A stretch of 64,000 bases of DNA. It comes from Lentisphaerota bacterium (GTDB lineage Bacteria; Verrucomicrobiota; Lentisphaeria; Oligosphaerales; JABHEG01). Numbering within the stretch: the stretch's first letter is position 1; each line of letters opens with the position of its first letter. The stretch lies in the NCBI GenBank assembly GCA_018676675.1, contig JABHEG010000311.1, forward strand, positions 1-64,000. Direction: 5' to 3'. Made by a program: the position numbers and the translations under genes. Positions 1-8,786 of the stretch are shown here, in pieces. The notes under the pieces are model-generated. The model was given only the letters and a program-made list of their open reading frames with translations. It was not told where the DNA came from and searched no databases.

Positions 1-64
1 CGGGGCTGGCCACCTCTGCCCCGGCCCAGGCCAGCGTGGTTTGGGTTCTGGCGCTGATCTGCAT
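1..64 (-). CDS. start of an unidentified gene, cut by the window edge
   Basis: An ATG at 64-62 overlaps the TGA stop of the upstream fucosidase fragment by one base (TGATG), the usual sign of translational coupling. Only 21 codons are visible, beginning MQISARTQTTLAWAGAEV. They are open to the window edge. Too little is seen to name a product; the short length makes a chance open frame possible. Confidence 0.3.
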   Translation of the reverse strand, partial: MQISARTQTTLAWAGAEVASP

Positions 65-1323
65 CACGATGCCGCCAACCGTACTTGGCGAAGGATGAAG
101 CCGTTGCCCTTGCCCATGTGCACGTGACGCACTCTGAGCCGTAGCGTGTGCGTGCCGGCCTCCTCAATCTGGACGGATCCGATGGTACAACGAATCGCCG
201 GCCAGTGGGCATTTCCGCGCACGGCCAGGCGCTCCTGCTCTTCCACGGTTCCTTCAATGCTCTGCCCGTCGATCTCTACCGTGACCTCATGACTGGTATC
301 GGCCACGCGCTTGCCGCCGCCGTCGGAGTAACGGCCGGTTGCGCACTCGAGACAGACGGTGAACGTCCCGGGCTCGAGGATCTCGAACGCCCATTCCATC
401 ACATGGCCTTCCTGCAGGGACTTCGCGACCGCCCCACGGACCATGATCTCATTCGACATGGGCTCGCCGGTTTCCACATTGCGCGCGACGAGGCTCTCCA
501 GCGTCACCAGACCACCCGGTTGTTGAATGGTCTCCGGGCAGACGTCTGCCCTGCCGTCGATGTCGAGGGCCAACACGCGGTGCATCTGCTGCGGGGCGTT
601 GGCGCCAAGTTCGATCGTTGTGTCCAGCAGTCCCCGGGTTCCCTGCACCGGTTTCTGGCTCACCGGCAGCGCGGCATCCGGGTCATCCAGGAAACAGGCT
701 GTGGACGCAGCATTGTTCAGCCCGCGTATGGTGAGACTTTCACCGGGAGAATCGAACATGTGGAAATACACGCGTCCGGCGCGCGCGGTCACGGCCCCCC
801 AGTCCAGATCACTGGCAAAGGGCGTGGGGTTGGTCTCGTAGATTGCCTCGCCGTTCGTCTCCAGCCAACGCCCGATGTCGCGCAGGACTCTGGCGCTGCC
901 TTCAGGGACCCGTCCGAGACTGTCCGGGCCGATGTTGAGCAGGTAGTTGGCGTTCTTGGCAACGACGTCTGCCAGCAGTCGGGCGATCTCGTGCGCCGGG
1001 CGGTAGTGCAGGTCATACTGGTTGTAGCCCCAATTCCCGTTGATGGTGGCGCAGGTCTCCCCGTTCCGGGTCAACGGCATGGTGGGCACTTCGTTGTCGC
1101 GGAGCGAGATATAGTCTCCCCACTCCTTGTCGCCGCCCGGACCGAGCCGGCTGTTGACGATGCAGGCAGGCTGTCTTTCGCGCACAAAACCAAGCAGTTT
1201 CTTTGACTGTTCCACGGTGATTCTTGTCGGGGTGTCGAACCACAACTGTGCAAAGGGGCCGTACTTGCTCAGCAGTTCGTCCGCCTGTGGATAGACCTTG
1301 TCGTCCAGGCTCGATTGCCCCAA
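64..1323 (-). pseudogene. alpha-L-fucosidase (GH29) lacking its N-terminal half
   Basis: The 419 codons match the C-terminal part of GH29 alpha-L-fucosidases, retaining exo-enzymes that release L-fucose. The strand with the catalytic nucleophile is present at the very start (QLWFDTP, Asp30), followed by the family-typical stretches ending in NYLLNIGPDSLGRVPEG. After about residue 170 come C-terminal beta-sandwich sequences. In normal GH29 enzymes the nucleophile lies near residue 200-250, so roughly 170-220 residues and any signal peptide are missing. The only start is a TTG at 1323, placed exactly where the sequence changes into an unrelated zinc-finger tail on the other strand and a hairpin repeat. 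I infer truncation by a rearrangement at about 1315-1325. Without half of the barrel it is unlikely to be active. Confidence 0.75.
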
Positions 1324-1436
1324 AACGCGGCAGGAGCATGCGTCGCCGGCGCTCGGCCAAAGGCGGCTTCTGGGGGTGTTCTGCGTACCCCGAGTGCCGC
1401 GGAACGCGGCCGGTGCAAAAGGCGCGGCAGAAGTGA
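1315..1436 (+). pseudogene. tail of a topoisomerase-type C4 zinc-finger gene
   Basis: The plus strand encodes KGGFWGCSAYPECRGTRPV and then a TGA at 1434-1436. This is the signature of the second half of the C4 zinc finger found at the C-terminus of bacterial type IA topoisomerases and of some nucleases and restriction proteins. The first Cys pair should read CPxCG. TGC CCC AAA is present at 1317-1325 but in the next frame, so the finger is broken near its start. It runs antiparallel to and abuts the truncated fucosidase, which fixes a recombination junction near 1315-1325. It is a remnant, not a functional gene. Confidence 0.6.
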
Positions 1437-1486
1437 CGTGGTTGACGTGGTTGACGGCCCACCGTCAATCCGGTCAATGACGTCAC
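1433..1486. repeat. hairpin repeat, copy 1
   Basis: A 25-base left arm (1433-1457, GTGACGTGGTTGACG...) pairs with 1462-1486 at 20 of 25 positions around a CCCA loop. The core GACGGCCCACCGTCAATCCG also occurs in copy 2 at about 3319-3357. It lies just downstream of both the sulfatase at 1505-3268 and the zinc-finger tail, so it could act as a bidirectional terminator, but it is also shared sequence. Confidence 0.65.
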
Positions 1487-1504
1487 TCCGGTCAGCAACG
1501 TCCC

Positions 1505-3268
1505 TCATTGCCTTCGCCTCTGTTTGCCACGCCGCATTGACCGCAACTCGACCTCGGCGTAGTAGGCGCCGCCGGCTTTGCCGTTCTTGTCGTACAGCCA
1601 GGTCTGTAGCTGGGTCTTGCCTTCCGGAAGGTCCATTTCGAAGACCACGCTTTCACTTCCCGGTTTGACATCCTGCGCCAGTTCCTGGCCGGCGATCTGT
1701 AGCTTCGCCCGGACGGCCGCGATCGTTCCGTTTGCCTCAGGCGGGAGCTCACGCAGCGTCAGTCGGTAGCGCCCAGCCCGCTTGACGTCCACATGCCAGG
1801 GCCCGCTTACGCGGACGCGCTTACGTACCTGCGCCATGCTCCAGGGCGGGTTCCCGGTTGGCATGTACCAGTCTTGCGACGTGAGCATCGTCGGGTTCTG
1901 CGCGGGGTTGCCCAGGTCGATCGAGACCGGCGTCATGCGGGGAGAAACGGACTTCCAGAACTGCGTGTAGAGATCGCGCAGCTCTTTCACCACATCGGGG
2001 TGCTGCGCGGAAACGTCACGGCGCTGCATGGGGTCGTCGTCGAGGTTGTTGAGTCTCGTGCCTTCAAGCAAGCGCCAGCGGTCTTTGATCACACAGGACA
2101 CCGACCAGGGCTTGACTCCGCCCTCGAAACGGGTGCCGCCCTGCATCTGCACCACCACATGGTCCCGGTGTGGCGGTGCCCGCGGGGCTGTTAGCTGTGC
2201 GGCGAAGGACCTGCCGTCGAGATCGAGGTCGCCAGGAAGCACAAGTCCGCACAGCTCGGCCAGTGTCGGCAGCACGTCAAGGTGTGCGGACAGATTGGTG
2301 GCATCGCGCCCGCCTGTGATACCACCAGCCGGCCAGTGGATAAAGAAGGGCACCCGATGTCCGCCTTCGAAGATCGTAGACTTCTGGCCCATCATGCCCG
2401 CGTTGAAGCCCCGGAAATCGCCCGGTCCGGCGCCTGGCCCGCCTCGTCCCTTTGCGGTACCGTTGTCGGTCAAGAAGACGAAGATGGTGTTGTCCGAGAG
2501 CTCCAGCTCCGCCAGCTTCGTCCTCAACCGGCCCACATTCCAGTCGAGATTGGTGATCATGCCGTAAAACTCCGGCCCGTGCTTCCATTTCACCGTGTCG
2601 CGGTACGGATTGCTCCATTTGGCTGGCACGCGAAAGGGAGAATGCGGTGCGTTTGGCGCCAGGTAGAGGAGGAACGGCTTGTCCTTGTTCTGCTCAACGA
2701 AGCGCATGGCCTCGTCGAACCACACATCGGTGCAGTAGCCTTCGAACGTCTCCATCTTCCCGTTGCGTTCGTAGGTGTCGTCGAAGTAGTCGTTGCCCCA
2801 GTGGTCCGCCGCTTGCCCGATGCCGCCGCCCCGGTGCCAAACCACATCCTGGAAACCCCGGTCCTGCGGGCGATGCGGCGCGCTGTCGCCAAGGTGCCAC
2901 TTGGCGATCATGCCGGTGGCGTAACCCGCTTCGGCAAAGACATTCGCCATGGTGCGCTCGTCGGTGTGCAGCATGGAACGCCCGCTGCTGGTGCGATAAG
3001 CCCCGGTGCGTGCCGGGTACCGCCCGGTCATCAATGCCGCCCGCGTCGGCGTACAAAACGGGCTGACATGAAAATTCGTGAGCCTTACCGACTCGGCGTG
3101 GAGGCGGTCCAGCTCGGGTGTCTTGATCACCGGGTTGCCGTGGCAGGCAAGATCGCCGTACCCTTGGTCGTCCGTCATGATAAGGACGACATTGGGCTGG
3201 TTGGCGAAGGTGTGGGTAGTCGCCAGGCACAGCAGGCCTGCCAACAGTCGTGTGATTCGGGTGGTCAT
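1505..3268 (-). CDS. exported sulfatase with C-terminal beta-sandwich
   Basis: A 587-aa formylglycine-dependent sulfatase that should hydrolyse sulfate esters on glycans. The start at 3268 gives a clean signal peptide (MTTRITRLLAGLLCLA, probable cleavage after FA-N); the frame stays open upstream only through repeat DNA. The metal-binding start is NVVLIMTDDQGYGD. The formylglycine motif is CTPTR with Cys72, followed by the K-W-H-L-G segment and a later TDNG. After about residue 450 there is an extra domain ending in AGGAYYAEVELR that the sulfatase at 6857-8662 shares, so the two form a subfamily pair. It is bracketed by two hairpin repeats. Substrate specificity cannot be read from sequence. 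Confidence 0.92.
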   Translation of the reverse strand: MTTRITRLLAGLLCLATTHTFANQPNVVLIMTDDQGYGDLACHGNPVIKTPELDRLHAESVRLTNFHVSPFCTPTRAALMTGRYPARTGAYRTSSGRSMLHTDERTMANVFAEAGYATGMIAKWHLGDSAPHRPQDRGFQDVVWHRGGGIGQAADHWGNDYFDDTYERNGKMETFEGYCTDVWFDEAMRFVEQNKDKPFLLYLAPNAPHSPFRVPAKWSNPYRDTVKWKHGPEFYGMITNLDWNVGRLRTKLAELELSDNTIFVFLTDNGTAKGRGGPGAGPGDFRGFNAGMMGQKSTIFEGGHRVPFFIHWPAGGITGGRDATNLSAHLDVLPTLAELCGLVLPGDLDLDGRSFAAQLTAPRAPPHRDHVVVQMQGGTRFEGGVKPWSVSCVIKDRWRLLEGTRLNNLDDDPMQRRDVSAQHPDVVKELRDLYTQFWKSVSPRMTPVSIDLGNPAQNPTMLTSQDWYMPTGNPPWSMAQVRKRVRVSGPWHVDVKRAGRYRLTLRELPPEANGTIAAVRAKLQIAGQELAQDVKPGSESVVFEMDLPEGKTQLQTWLYDKNGKAGGAYYAEVELRSMRRGKQRRRQ

Positions 3269-3318
3269 GCGTGGCGTTCTCTTGTGCTCTGGGGGCCTTG
3301 TTGACGGTGTTGCCCGAA

Positions 3319-3357
3319 TTGACCTTGTTGACGACGGCCCAGCGTCAATCCGGTCAA
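3319..3357. repeat. hairpin repeat, copy 2
   Basis: TTGACCTTGTTGACG (3319-3333) faces CGTCAATCCGGTCAA (3343-3357), with three mismatches. The loop and right arm match copy 1 at 1433-1486. It fills most of the 128-base gap between the 1152-aa gene and the sulfatase. The two copies therefore flank the sulfatase gene on both sides. Confidence 0.6.
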
Positions 3358-3396
3358 CAACGTCCCCACTCCTGCTTCGTCTCATCAGTGCCGCCC

Positions 3397-6300
3397 TCAC
3401 TCCAGCCCGGAGTAGCGCGGGGGGATCGGGGCGGGGTTCTCGGGCTTGGGGACCACAAGGGCTGTACCATCGGTCATGATTTGAACGTCGAGCCAAGGGG
3501 CTGGCGATCCCTCCGAGCCGGAGACCGTGACGGTTTCCTCGCCGCTGGGCATGGCGAAGTCCGTGGTCTCGACGGGCAGTTGCCGCAGTAGGTTCCAGTT
3601 TCGGTCGTATACCTGCGCGTTGTTCCCGCCGATGTATTCGAGGATCTCGGTGCTCTCGACGGCACCCTTGCAGCGCAAGGTCCCCTCACCAATCCGGATC
3701 AGGGGATCCTGCAGCTGAGCAGGGATCTCACGCAAGGCCCGAAGACTTTGGACGACGACGCTGGCGCGGGTGTTGCCAGGCACGACGCCGAAGCCGACAT
3801 GTACCCGGCCGATCCGCCTGTAGTCTGCGTGGTGGGTTGCGGTGCGCCATCCCCAACGCCCGTCGGCCCAGCTCACTTCGCCCTTCGGGATCTCGATGGT
3901 GCGGGTACCCTCGAAATCGATCGGCACGACGTAGTCGCGACCGGGAATCCGGATCACCAGCAAGGAACCGCTCGCATCGCCCGTGACCTCCAGGCCGATG
4001 CCGCGGTGACCGGACATGTCGACCCGACGTGGGAAGAAGGGAAGCGCATCCTCGAAGGTGCGGCGTTCTGCGCTGGCATTGTCGTAGGTGACTTGCAGGC
4101 CATCCGCGGTGTCCGCAAACTGCATGTCACCGGTCTCCTGCATGTCGTTGGCAACCGGTTGGAGCGGGATGCTGCCGATGACGCCTGCACCCAGGGCGCC
4201 CCAGGGCTCGCCGCCGACATCGACCAGCCCCACGGCAGTGCTCCAGCCCGAGTCGTCGAAACCCGCTTGCTCCCAGTCCGGAAGCGTGACAGCGACGCAG
4301 CGCCAACTCGCATCGATCGGGACGTCGAACGTGTCCGTACCCGCTTTTCCTTCGAAGGCCGCCACGTGTTCGGCCTCGCGCTGTTCGGCCGAGCTTCGGA
4401 CAGGGACAATCTCGATCTTGCCCGTCAGACCGGCAGGGCCCGCGAAGTTGGTGGCGGCGACCGCGATCACGTTCTTGCCGGCCTTCAGGAGCCGTGTGAT
4501 ATCCCACGCTGTGATGTGCGAAAAGGTCCCGCCCTTGCCTGCGTGCGTGCCATTGACCCACAGCTCAAGTTGATCATCCACGGCGAAGATGAAGCGCGCC
4601 TTGCCGCCGCGGAAAGCCGGCGGCAGGTCGAACGCCTTTCGGAAACAGACGGTCGCTGCCGGAGTGGCGTTGGGCGCGGTGTTCGCACCCGCTTTGTCCC
4701 AGACCCATTGCAGCCCCTGCAGCGCCACCGGGTCCACCTCTGTGGTCGGCTCCTGGGCATCGAAGGCTGACAGGCACTGGACGATAAGGCGCGGCGTCTG
4801 CGCCGGATGCGGGTTGACCAAGCGCAACGGTTGACCGGCCTGGATGTACTGCCGCGGCATGATCGGGCCATGTTCCTGCCAACTGTGCCATTTGATGTCA
4901 CCCTTCTCGCGCGTCAGGACCCGGACCGGAACGATGTGCCACGCTTCCGGTGCGTCGCGCAGCATCCAGACGATTTCGGAGCAGGGCTCCTGGCTTGCGT
5001 CCCGCAGACGCCGCTCTGCCGGCCCGAATACAGCCCGCATGGTCCGGCGCTGTTCTGCGGTCAGGTGTCGACTGACTTCCTTCCAACTGCGCACGACGTC
5101 GATGATCTCGTCGGTGCGCCCGTGTTGCTTGAGCGTGCTTGGCGAGACCCCGAACATCGGCTGCGGTTTGGTGACGCTGAAGCGATTGGCGTCATTGGCC
5201 ACCGCCTTGCTCATGGAAAAATGGGCTTCGGACACGCGGCTGGCCGGACGGGTGGGGGAGTCAAGCATGACGGCGGCGCTGTAGCCGCCGTGGGTGCTGG
5301 CCTTGTTTCCGCGCATCAGGTCTTTGCTCGAGTTGAGCCGGTACTCCATCCAGCAACGGGGCGGGCGGCCGCCACTGGTGTTCGATACCACTGTGTGATC
5401 GAGGGCAGCGTAGATTTTCGCGGCGAACTTCTCGCAACCCCAACCCCCGGCGTAGCCGTGTACTTCGTAGCCGTCGAATTCCACATTCATGATGCGGCAT
5501 CGATTCAGCAATCCGGCAAATCCCTCGGCCATTTCGTCGAGCAAGGTCGAATTGACATCAGGTGTAAAGACAATGTTGTAGGGCGTGACCAAGCCCAGGA
5601 CTTTGGCGCCTGTGCTGTGTGGCTGCGCGCGTGTGCCTGAGGCGGCGCGTTTGCACTCCCTGAGCTCCCAGACGTCCGAGTCTGTGCCACCGAACGACCC
5701 GACCCGGATCAGTTCATCACCGATGCGTACGAACGGCGGAATGCCTCGAGCGATCGCACTCTTGTCGAAATCGGAGCCAGGCTTGAACCGAAGAGTCTTT
5801 CCCTTGGCATCAACCGGGTCAAGCAGTTGCCCTGAGACCCAGGTGGCCAGGCGGGAGTCCGGCTTGGGCACGATGTAGCGAGGATCGTGTTGGGCAATGC
5901 CACCACTTACCCAGTGGATCTTCAGGTTCATGCCTTTGCTTGCGAGGTGATCTGAGAATGCGCGGAGATCCGCTTCTCCGCGAGGAAAGACCTCCTTCCG
6001 TACAGCCCAGTTCAGGCTGGCACGCGGCCAGAAGCCGCCGTCAGCATGCCAGGTGTTGGTAAAGAGATAGATGTCTTTGACCCCGGCGCGCTCGGCGTAC
6101 GTGACGCCTTCGTAGAGCTCCTCCGGGTTCTTGGCCTCCAGGTAGAACTGGCTTTGATCCGCGAATTTGCGCTGCCATTCGTCAATGAGGCCGCGTGCTG
6201 CCGCCAGATTCCACGGGCCGGCAACTTGTGGATGCGGCAGGCCTTCGTTGACCCAGATCCGCAGGATGGTGTCGTCCTCGTCGCGTGGATCCTCGGCCAG

Positions 6301-6855
6301 GTAGAGCGCGAAGCCGCCGTACGGGTTTTCCGCGCCCCCGTGTCTGAGGTAGGGCCAACTCACACCGATGCCCTTCTCATCGTTCCGAACCGTCGTCATG
6401 TAATCGAGCTCCATCACGCGAACGCTGGGCTTGGCGTTCAGCGTGAAGTCCAGCCGCCCGAATGCCTTGGTGTCGATGCCGCGCAGCTCAACGATCCGGA
6501 AGGCGATGTACTTGGCTGTCTCCTTCAGCTCTAGGAGGACTCCCTGCGCGCCATCCTGGGTTGTCGCGAGTAACCGACCGTCGGCTTGTGGCACCAAACG
6601 ATCCAGGCGCACGCGCTTAGGCTTGCGGTCGCCGCTCTGCAACACGAAACCGTTGCCGGGGGCGCGTGGCCTTAACAACGGCGTACCGTCCAGCAGATTC
6701 AGTGCTCGCGGGCGGCCGGCGTTGTCGAGTTCAAGAGCGAAACGTCCGGTCTGCATCCTTGTCTCCTGTGCGCATAGATGCCCGGTGAGCGGCTGTGCCA
6801 GAAGAAGCGCCAAGAGTGCCCGCCTCCAACGGCCTGAGCTGGTGAAGAGAGTCAT
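3397..6855 (-). CDS. large exported TIM-barrel/jelly-roll protein, probable glycoside hydrolase
   Basis: A 1152-aa protein with a signal peptide (RRALLALLLAQPL, cleavage near LCA-QE). The middle third (about residues 230-520) reads like a TIM barrel: LFTNTWHADGGFW, LKIHWVSGGIAQHD and MNVEFDGYEVHGYAGG resemble strands and carboxylate-bearing loops of alpha-galactosidase-like hydrolases. Near residue 760-830 is a jelly-roll of the GH2 sugar-binding type (DDQLELWVNGTHAGKGG), and beta-rich sequence follows to the end. I cannot assign a CAZy family. The ATG lies one base after the stop of the upstream sulfatase, behind a Shine-Dalgarno (GAAAGGAC) inside that gene's end, so the two are co-translated. 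A role on the same sulfated glycan is inferred from this coupling. Confidence 0.75.
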   Translation of the reverse strand: MTLFTSSGRWRRALLALLLAQPLTGHLCAQETRMQTGRFALELDNAGRPRALNLLDGTPLLRPRAPGNGFVLQSGDRKPKRVRLDRLVPQADGRLLATTQDGAQGVLLELKETAKYIAFRIVELRGIDTKAFGRLDFTLNAKPSVRVMELDYMTTVRNDEKGIGVSWPYLRHGGAENPYGGFALYLAEDPRDEDDTILRIWVNEGLPHPQVAGPWNLAAARGLIDEWQRKFADQSQFYLEAKNPEELYEGVTYAERAGVKDIYLFTNTWHADGGFWPRASLNWAVRKEVFPRGEADLRAFSDHLASKGMNLKIHWVSGGIAQHDPRYIVPKPDSRLATWVSGQLLDPVDAKGKTLRFKPGSDFDKSAIARGIPPFVRIGDELIRVGSFGGTDSDVWELRECKRAASGTRAQPHSTGAKVLGLVTPYNIVFTPDVNSTLLDEMAEGFAGLLNRCRIMNVEFDGYEVHGYAGGWGCEKFAAKIYAALDHTVVSNTSGGRPPRCWMEYRLNSSKDLMRGNKASTHGGYSAAVMLDSPTRPASRVSEAHFSMSKAVANDANRFSVTKPQPMFGVSPSTLKQHGRTDEIIDVVRSWKEVSRHLTAEQRRTMRAVFGPAERRLRDASQEPCSEIVWMLRDAPEAWHIVPVRVLTREKGDIKWHSWQEHGPIMPRQYIQAGQPLRLVNPHPAQTPRLIVQCLSAFDAQEPTTEVDPVALQGLQWVWDKAGANTAPNATPAATVCFRKAFDLPPAFRGGKARFIFAVDDQLELWVNGTHAGKGGTFSHITAWDITRLLKAGKNVIAVAATNFAGPAGLTGKIEIVPVRSSAEQREAEHVAAFEGKAGTDTFDVPIDASWRCVAVTLPDWEQAGFDDSGWSTAVGLVDVGGEPWGALGAGVIGSIPLQPVANDMQETGDMQFADTADGLQVTYDNASAERRTFEDALPFFPRRVDMSGHRGIGLEVTGDASGSLLVIRIPGRDYVVPIDFEGTRTIEIPKGEVSWADGRWGWRTATHHADYRRIGRVHVGFGVVPGNTRASVVVQSLRALREIPAQLQDPLIRIGEGTLRCKGAVESTEILEYIGGNNAQVYDRNWNLLRQLPVETTDFAMPSGEETVTVSGSEGSPAPWLDVQIMTDGTALVVPKPENPAPIPPRYSGLE

Positions 6856-6856
6856 T

Positions 6857-8662
6857 CTAGTCCTTTCTGACGTACACGTAGTAGGCGCCGCGCTCCAGGC
6901 CGTTGTCGCCGTGGAACGTGGTCACCAGATGGGCGGGACCCTTTTTCAGTGCCACGTCGAAAACGACGGCCTTGTCGTCGGGGGCGACCGGCTTCTCCCA
7001 TTGCCGCCCGTTGATGCTGAGCGTCGCCTGCTCAAACGACATGGCGGCGCCGCCGGTGTAGTAGAACCAGCGGTTCTCCGGCACCGCATCCCGGCGCCAG
7101 CCGTCGTCTGACGGGGGGATGCCCTCGACGATGGCGCGGTCTTCCTCGCGCGGCCACCGCCGGAGCTCGAAGCGGTACGTCCCGTCCTGCTCAACCATAA
7201 TCTCCAGATACCCGTTCTTGCCGCCGCCAAGACGGATCTGCCCTTGTTGAAAAGCCAGGTAGGAATTGTCCTCCACGACGTGGTCGGGATTGTCGAAGTG
7301 CGGGTTGTCCGGATGCCGCCAGTCGTGGGAGTGCAAGCACGTCTCTGGCTCATCGGGGGCGCCGATCGAGATCGGGATCTCGTCGTCGAACCGGGTCGAA
7401 ACCAACTTCCACCAGGTCTCGTATTCGGAGCGCAGGCGCGACATGACATCGGGGTGGTCGGCCGATATATCGTGCCGCTGCTCGCGGTCGTTGGCGGCAT
7501 CATAGAGTTCCCGCCCATTGACCAGCCGCCATTCCTGAGTCATGACCGCGGACTGGCGCCATTTCACGGGATTGGGGACCCGTTGCGAATCTGTCGTGAT
7601 GGCTCGCCTCGGCCAGTCGGGATCTGGCTGGGTGAGAAGCGGCTTCATGCTCTGCCCATGGAAATTGAGGGGTGCGTAGCGTGCAGGATCGATGCCGCAG
7701 AGATCCATCATGGTGGGCATGAAGTCAACGAATGCGGTTAGCGTGTCGATGTCCTGCGGCGCGACAAAGCTGCCATTGGGCCAGCGAATGAAGAAGGGGA
7801 CGCGATGGCCCCCGTCGTAGGGCGACCCCTTGCCGCCTCGGAGGCCGGCGTTGTAACCCGCGGCAGTGAAGTCGTCAGCGTCACGGGCGATGCCAGCGGA
7901 GGTGCCGTTGTCGGTCATGAAGATGACGATGGTGTTGTCGGCAAGCCCAAGGTCCGCCAGGCGGGCCTCGAGGCGCCCGAAGTTCTCGTCGATGTTGGTG
8001 ATCATCCCATAGAAGCGCTCGCAATCTTCGGAATGGGCCTTGCCTCGATAAGGGGCGTGGTAGGCTGGGTCGATGTTGTAGGGCGCATGGGGGGCGTTCG
8101 GGGTGATGAAGCACATGAAGGGCTCATCCTTGTGTGTCTCGATGAACTTCATGCTTTCGCGAAACCAGACGTCGGTGCAGTAGCCGTCGAACCTGCGGGG
8201 TTCGCCATTGACCATGTAGGTGTCGTCAAAGTAGTCGTTCTGCCACCAGTCCGGCATCTGCGAGATTCCGCCTCCGCCGTGGGTGACGACTTCCTGGAAG
8301 CCGCGGTCCTGGGGACGGTAGGGATAGTTGTCGCCCAAGTGCCATTTGCCGAAGAGGCCGGTGGCATAGCCATTTTCGGCGAAGACATCGGCGATACTGA
8401 CTTCGTTGCCACGCAACAGCGACCGTCCGCCAACTGTGTGCCAGACGCCGGTGGAGTTGGCGTAGTGCCCGGTCATCAAGCCGGAGCGGGTGGGGGCGCA
8501 GGTGGGGCCCACATGGAAATTGGTGAACCGGACCGACTTCTCGTGAAAAGCGTCGATGTTGGGTGTCCGGACCACCGGATTGCCATTGCAGCCGAGGTCT
8601 CCCGGGCCCTGATCGTCGGTCAGGACGAAGACGATGTTGGGGCGATCTGTCTTCTTGTTCAT
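6857..8662 (-). CDS. sulfatase without signal peptide
   Basis: A 601-aa sulfatase. The start at 8662 is preceded by GGGAG at proper spacing and begins MNKKTDRPNIVFVLTDDQ, leaving no room for a signal peptide; the upstream extension of the frame does not look like one either. The formylglycine motif is CAPTR (Cys55), with GKWHLGD and TDNGTSAG downstream. The C-terminal 130 residues form the same beta-rich extension seen in the sulfatase at 1505-3268, ending RGAYYVYVRKD. Either it acts in the cytoplasm on imported oligosaccharides or it is exported without a recognisable signal. It is immediately followed by, and coupled to, the 1152-aa putative hydrolase. Confidence 0.9.
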   Translation of the reverse strand: MNKKTDRPNIVFVLTDDQGPGDLGCNGNPVVRTPNIDAFHEKSVRFTNFHVGPTCAPTRSGLMTGHYANSTGVWHTVGGRSLLRGNEVSIADVFAENGYATGLFGKWHLGDNYPYRPQDRGFQEVVTHGGGGISQMPDWWQNDYFDDTYMVNGEPRRFDGYCTDVWFRESMKFIETHKDEPFMCFITPNAPHAPYNIDPAYHAPYRGKAHSEDCERFYGMITNIDENFGRLEARLADLGLADNTIVIFMTDNGTSAGIARDADDFTAAGYNAGLRGGKGSPYDGGHRVPFFIRWPNGSFVAPQDIDTLTAFVDFMPTMMDLCGIDPARYAPLNFHGQSMKPLLTQPDPDWPRRAITTDSQRVPNPVKWRQSAVMTQEWRLVNGRELYDAANDREQRHDISADHPDVMSRLRSEYETWWKLVSTRFDDEIPISIGAPDEPETCLHSHDWRHPDNPHFDNPDHVVEDNSYLAFQQGQIRLGGGKNGYLEIMVEQDGTYRFELRRWPREEDRAIVEGIPPSDDGWRRDAVPENRWFYYTGGAAMSFEQATLSINGRQWEKPVAPDDKAVVFDVALKKGPAHLVTTFHGDNGLERGAYYVYVRKD

Positions 8663-8786
8663 GCTGTCAACTCCCTGGAATCTGTGGGGGAGAATGGTCG
8701 CTGGATCGAACTCCGTCAGTACGTTCAACAAGCGGTACGGGCCAATGTCGTCTGTTCTCTCGTCAGCCCTACTCGTTGGCCTTGCC

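Noticed and set aside
148-1206. 352-codon plus-strand open frame opposite the fucosidase fragment
   Set aside because: It is antisense to clear GH29 sequence and has low-complexity, Arg/Gly/Val-rich composition; a shadow of GC-rich codon use.
1433-3357. Hairpin repeats as integron attC sites
   Set aside because: The inner and outer core boxes do not fit the GTTRRRY/RYYYAAC pattern and no integrase gene is present.
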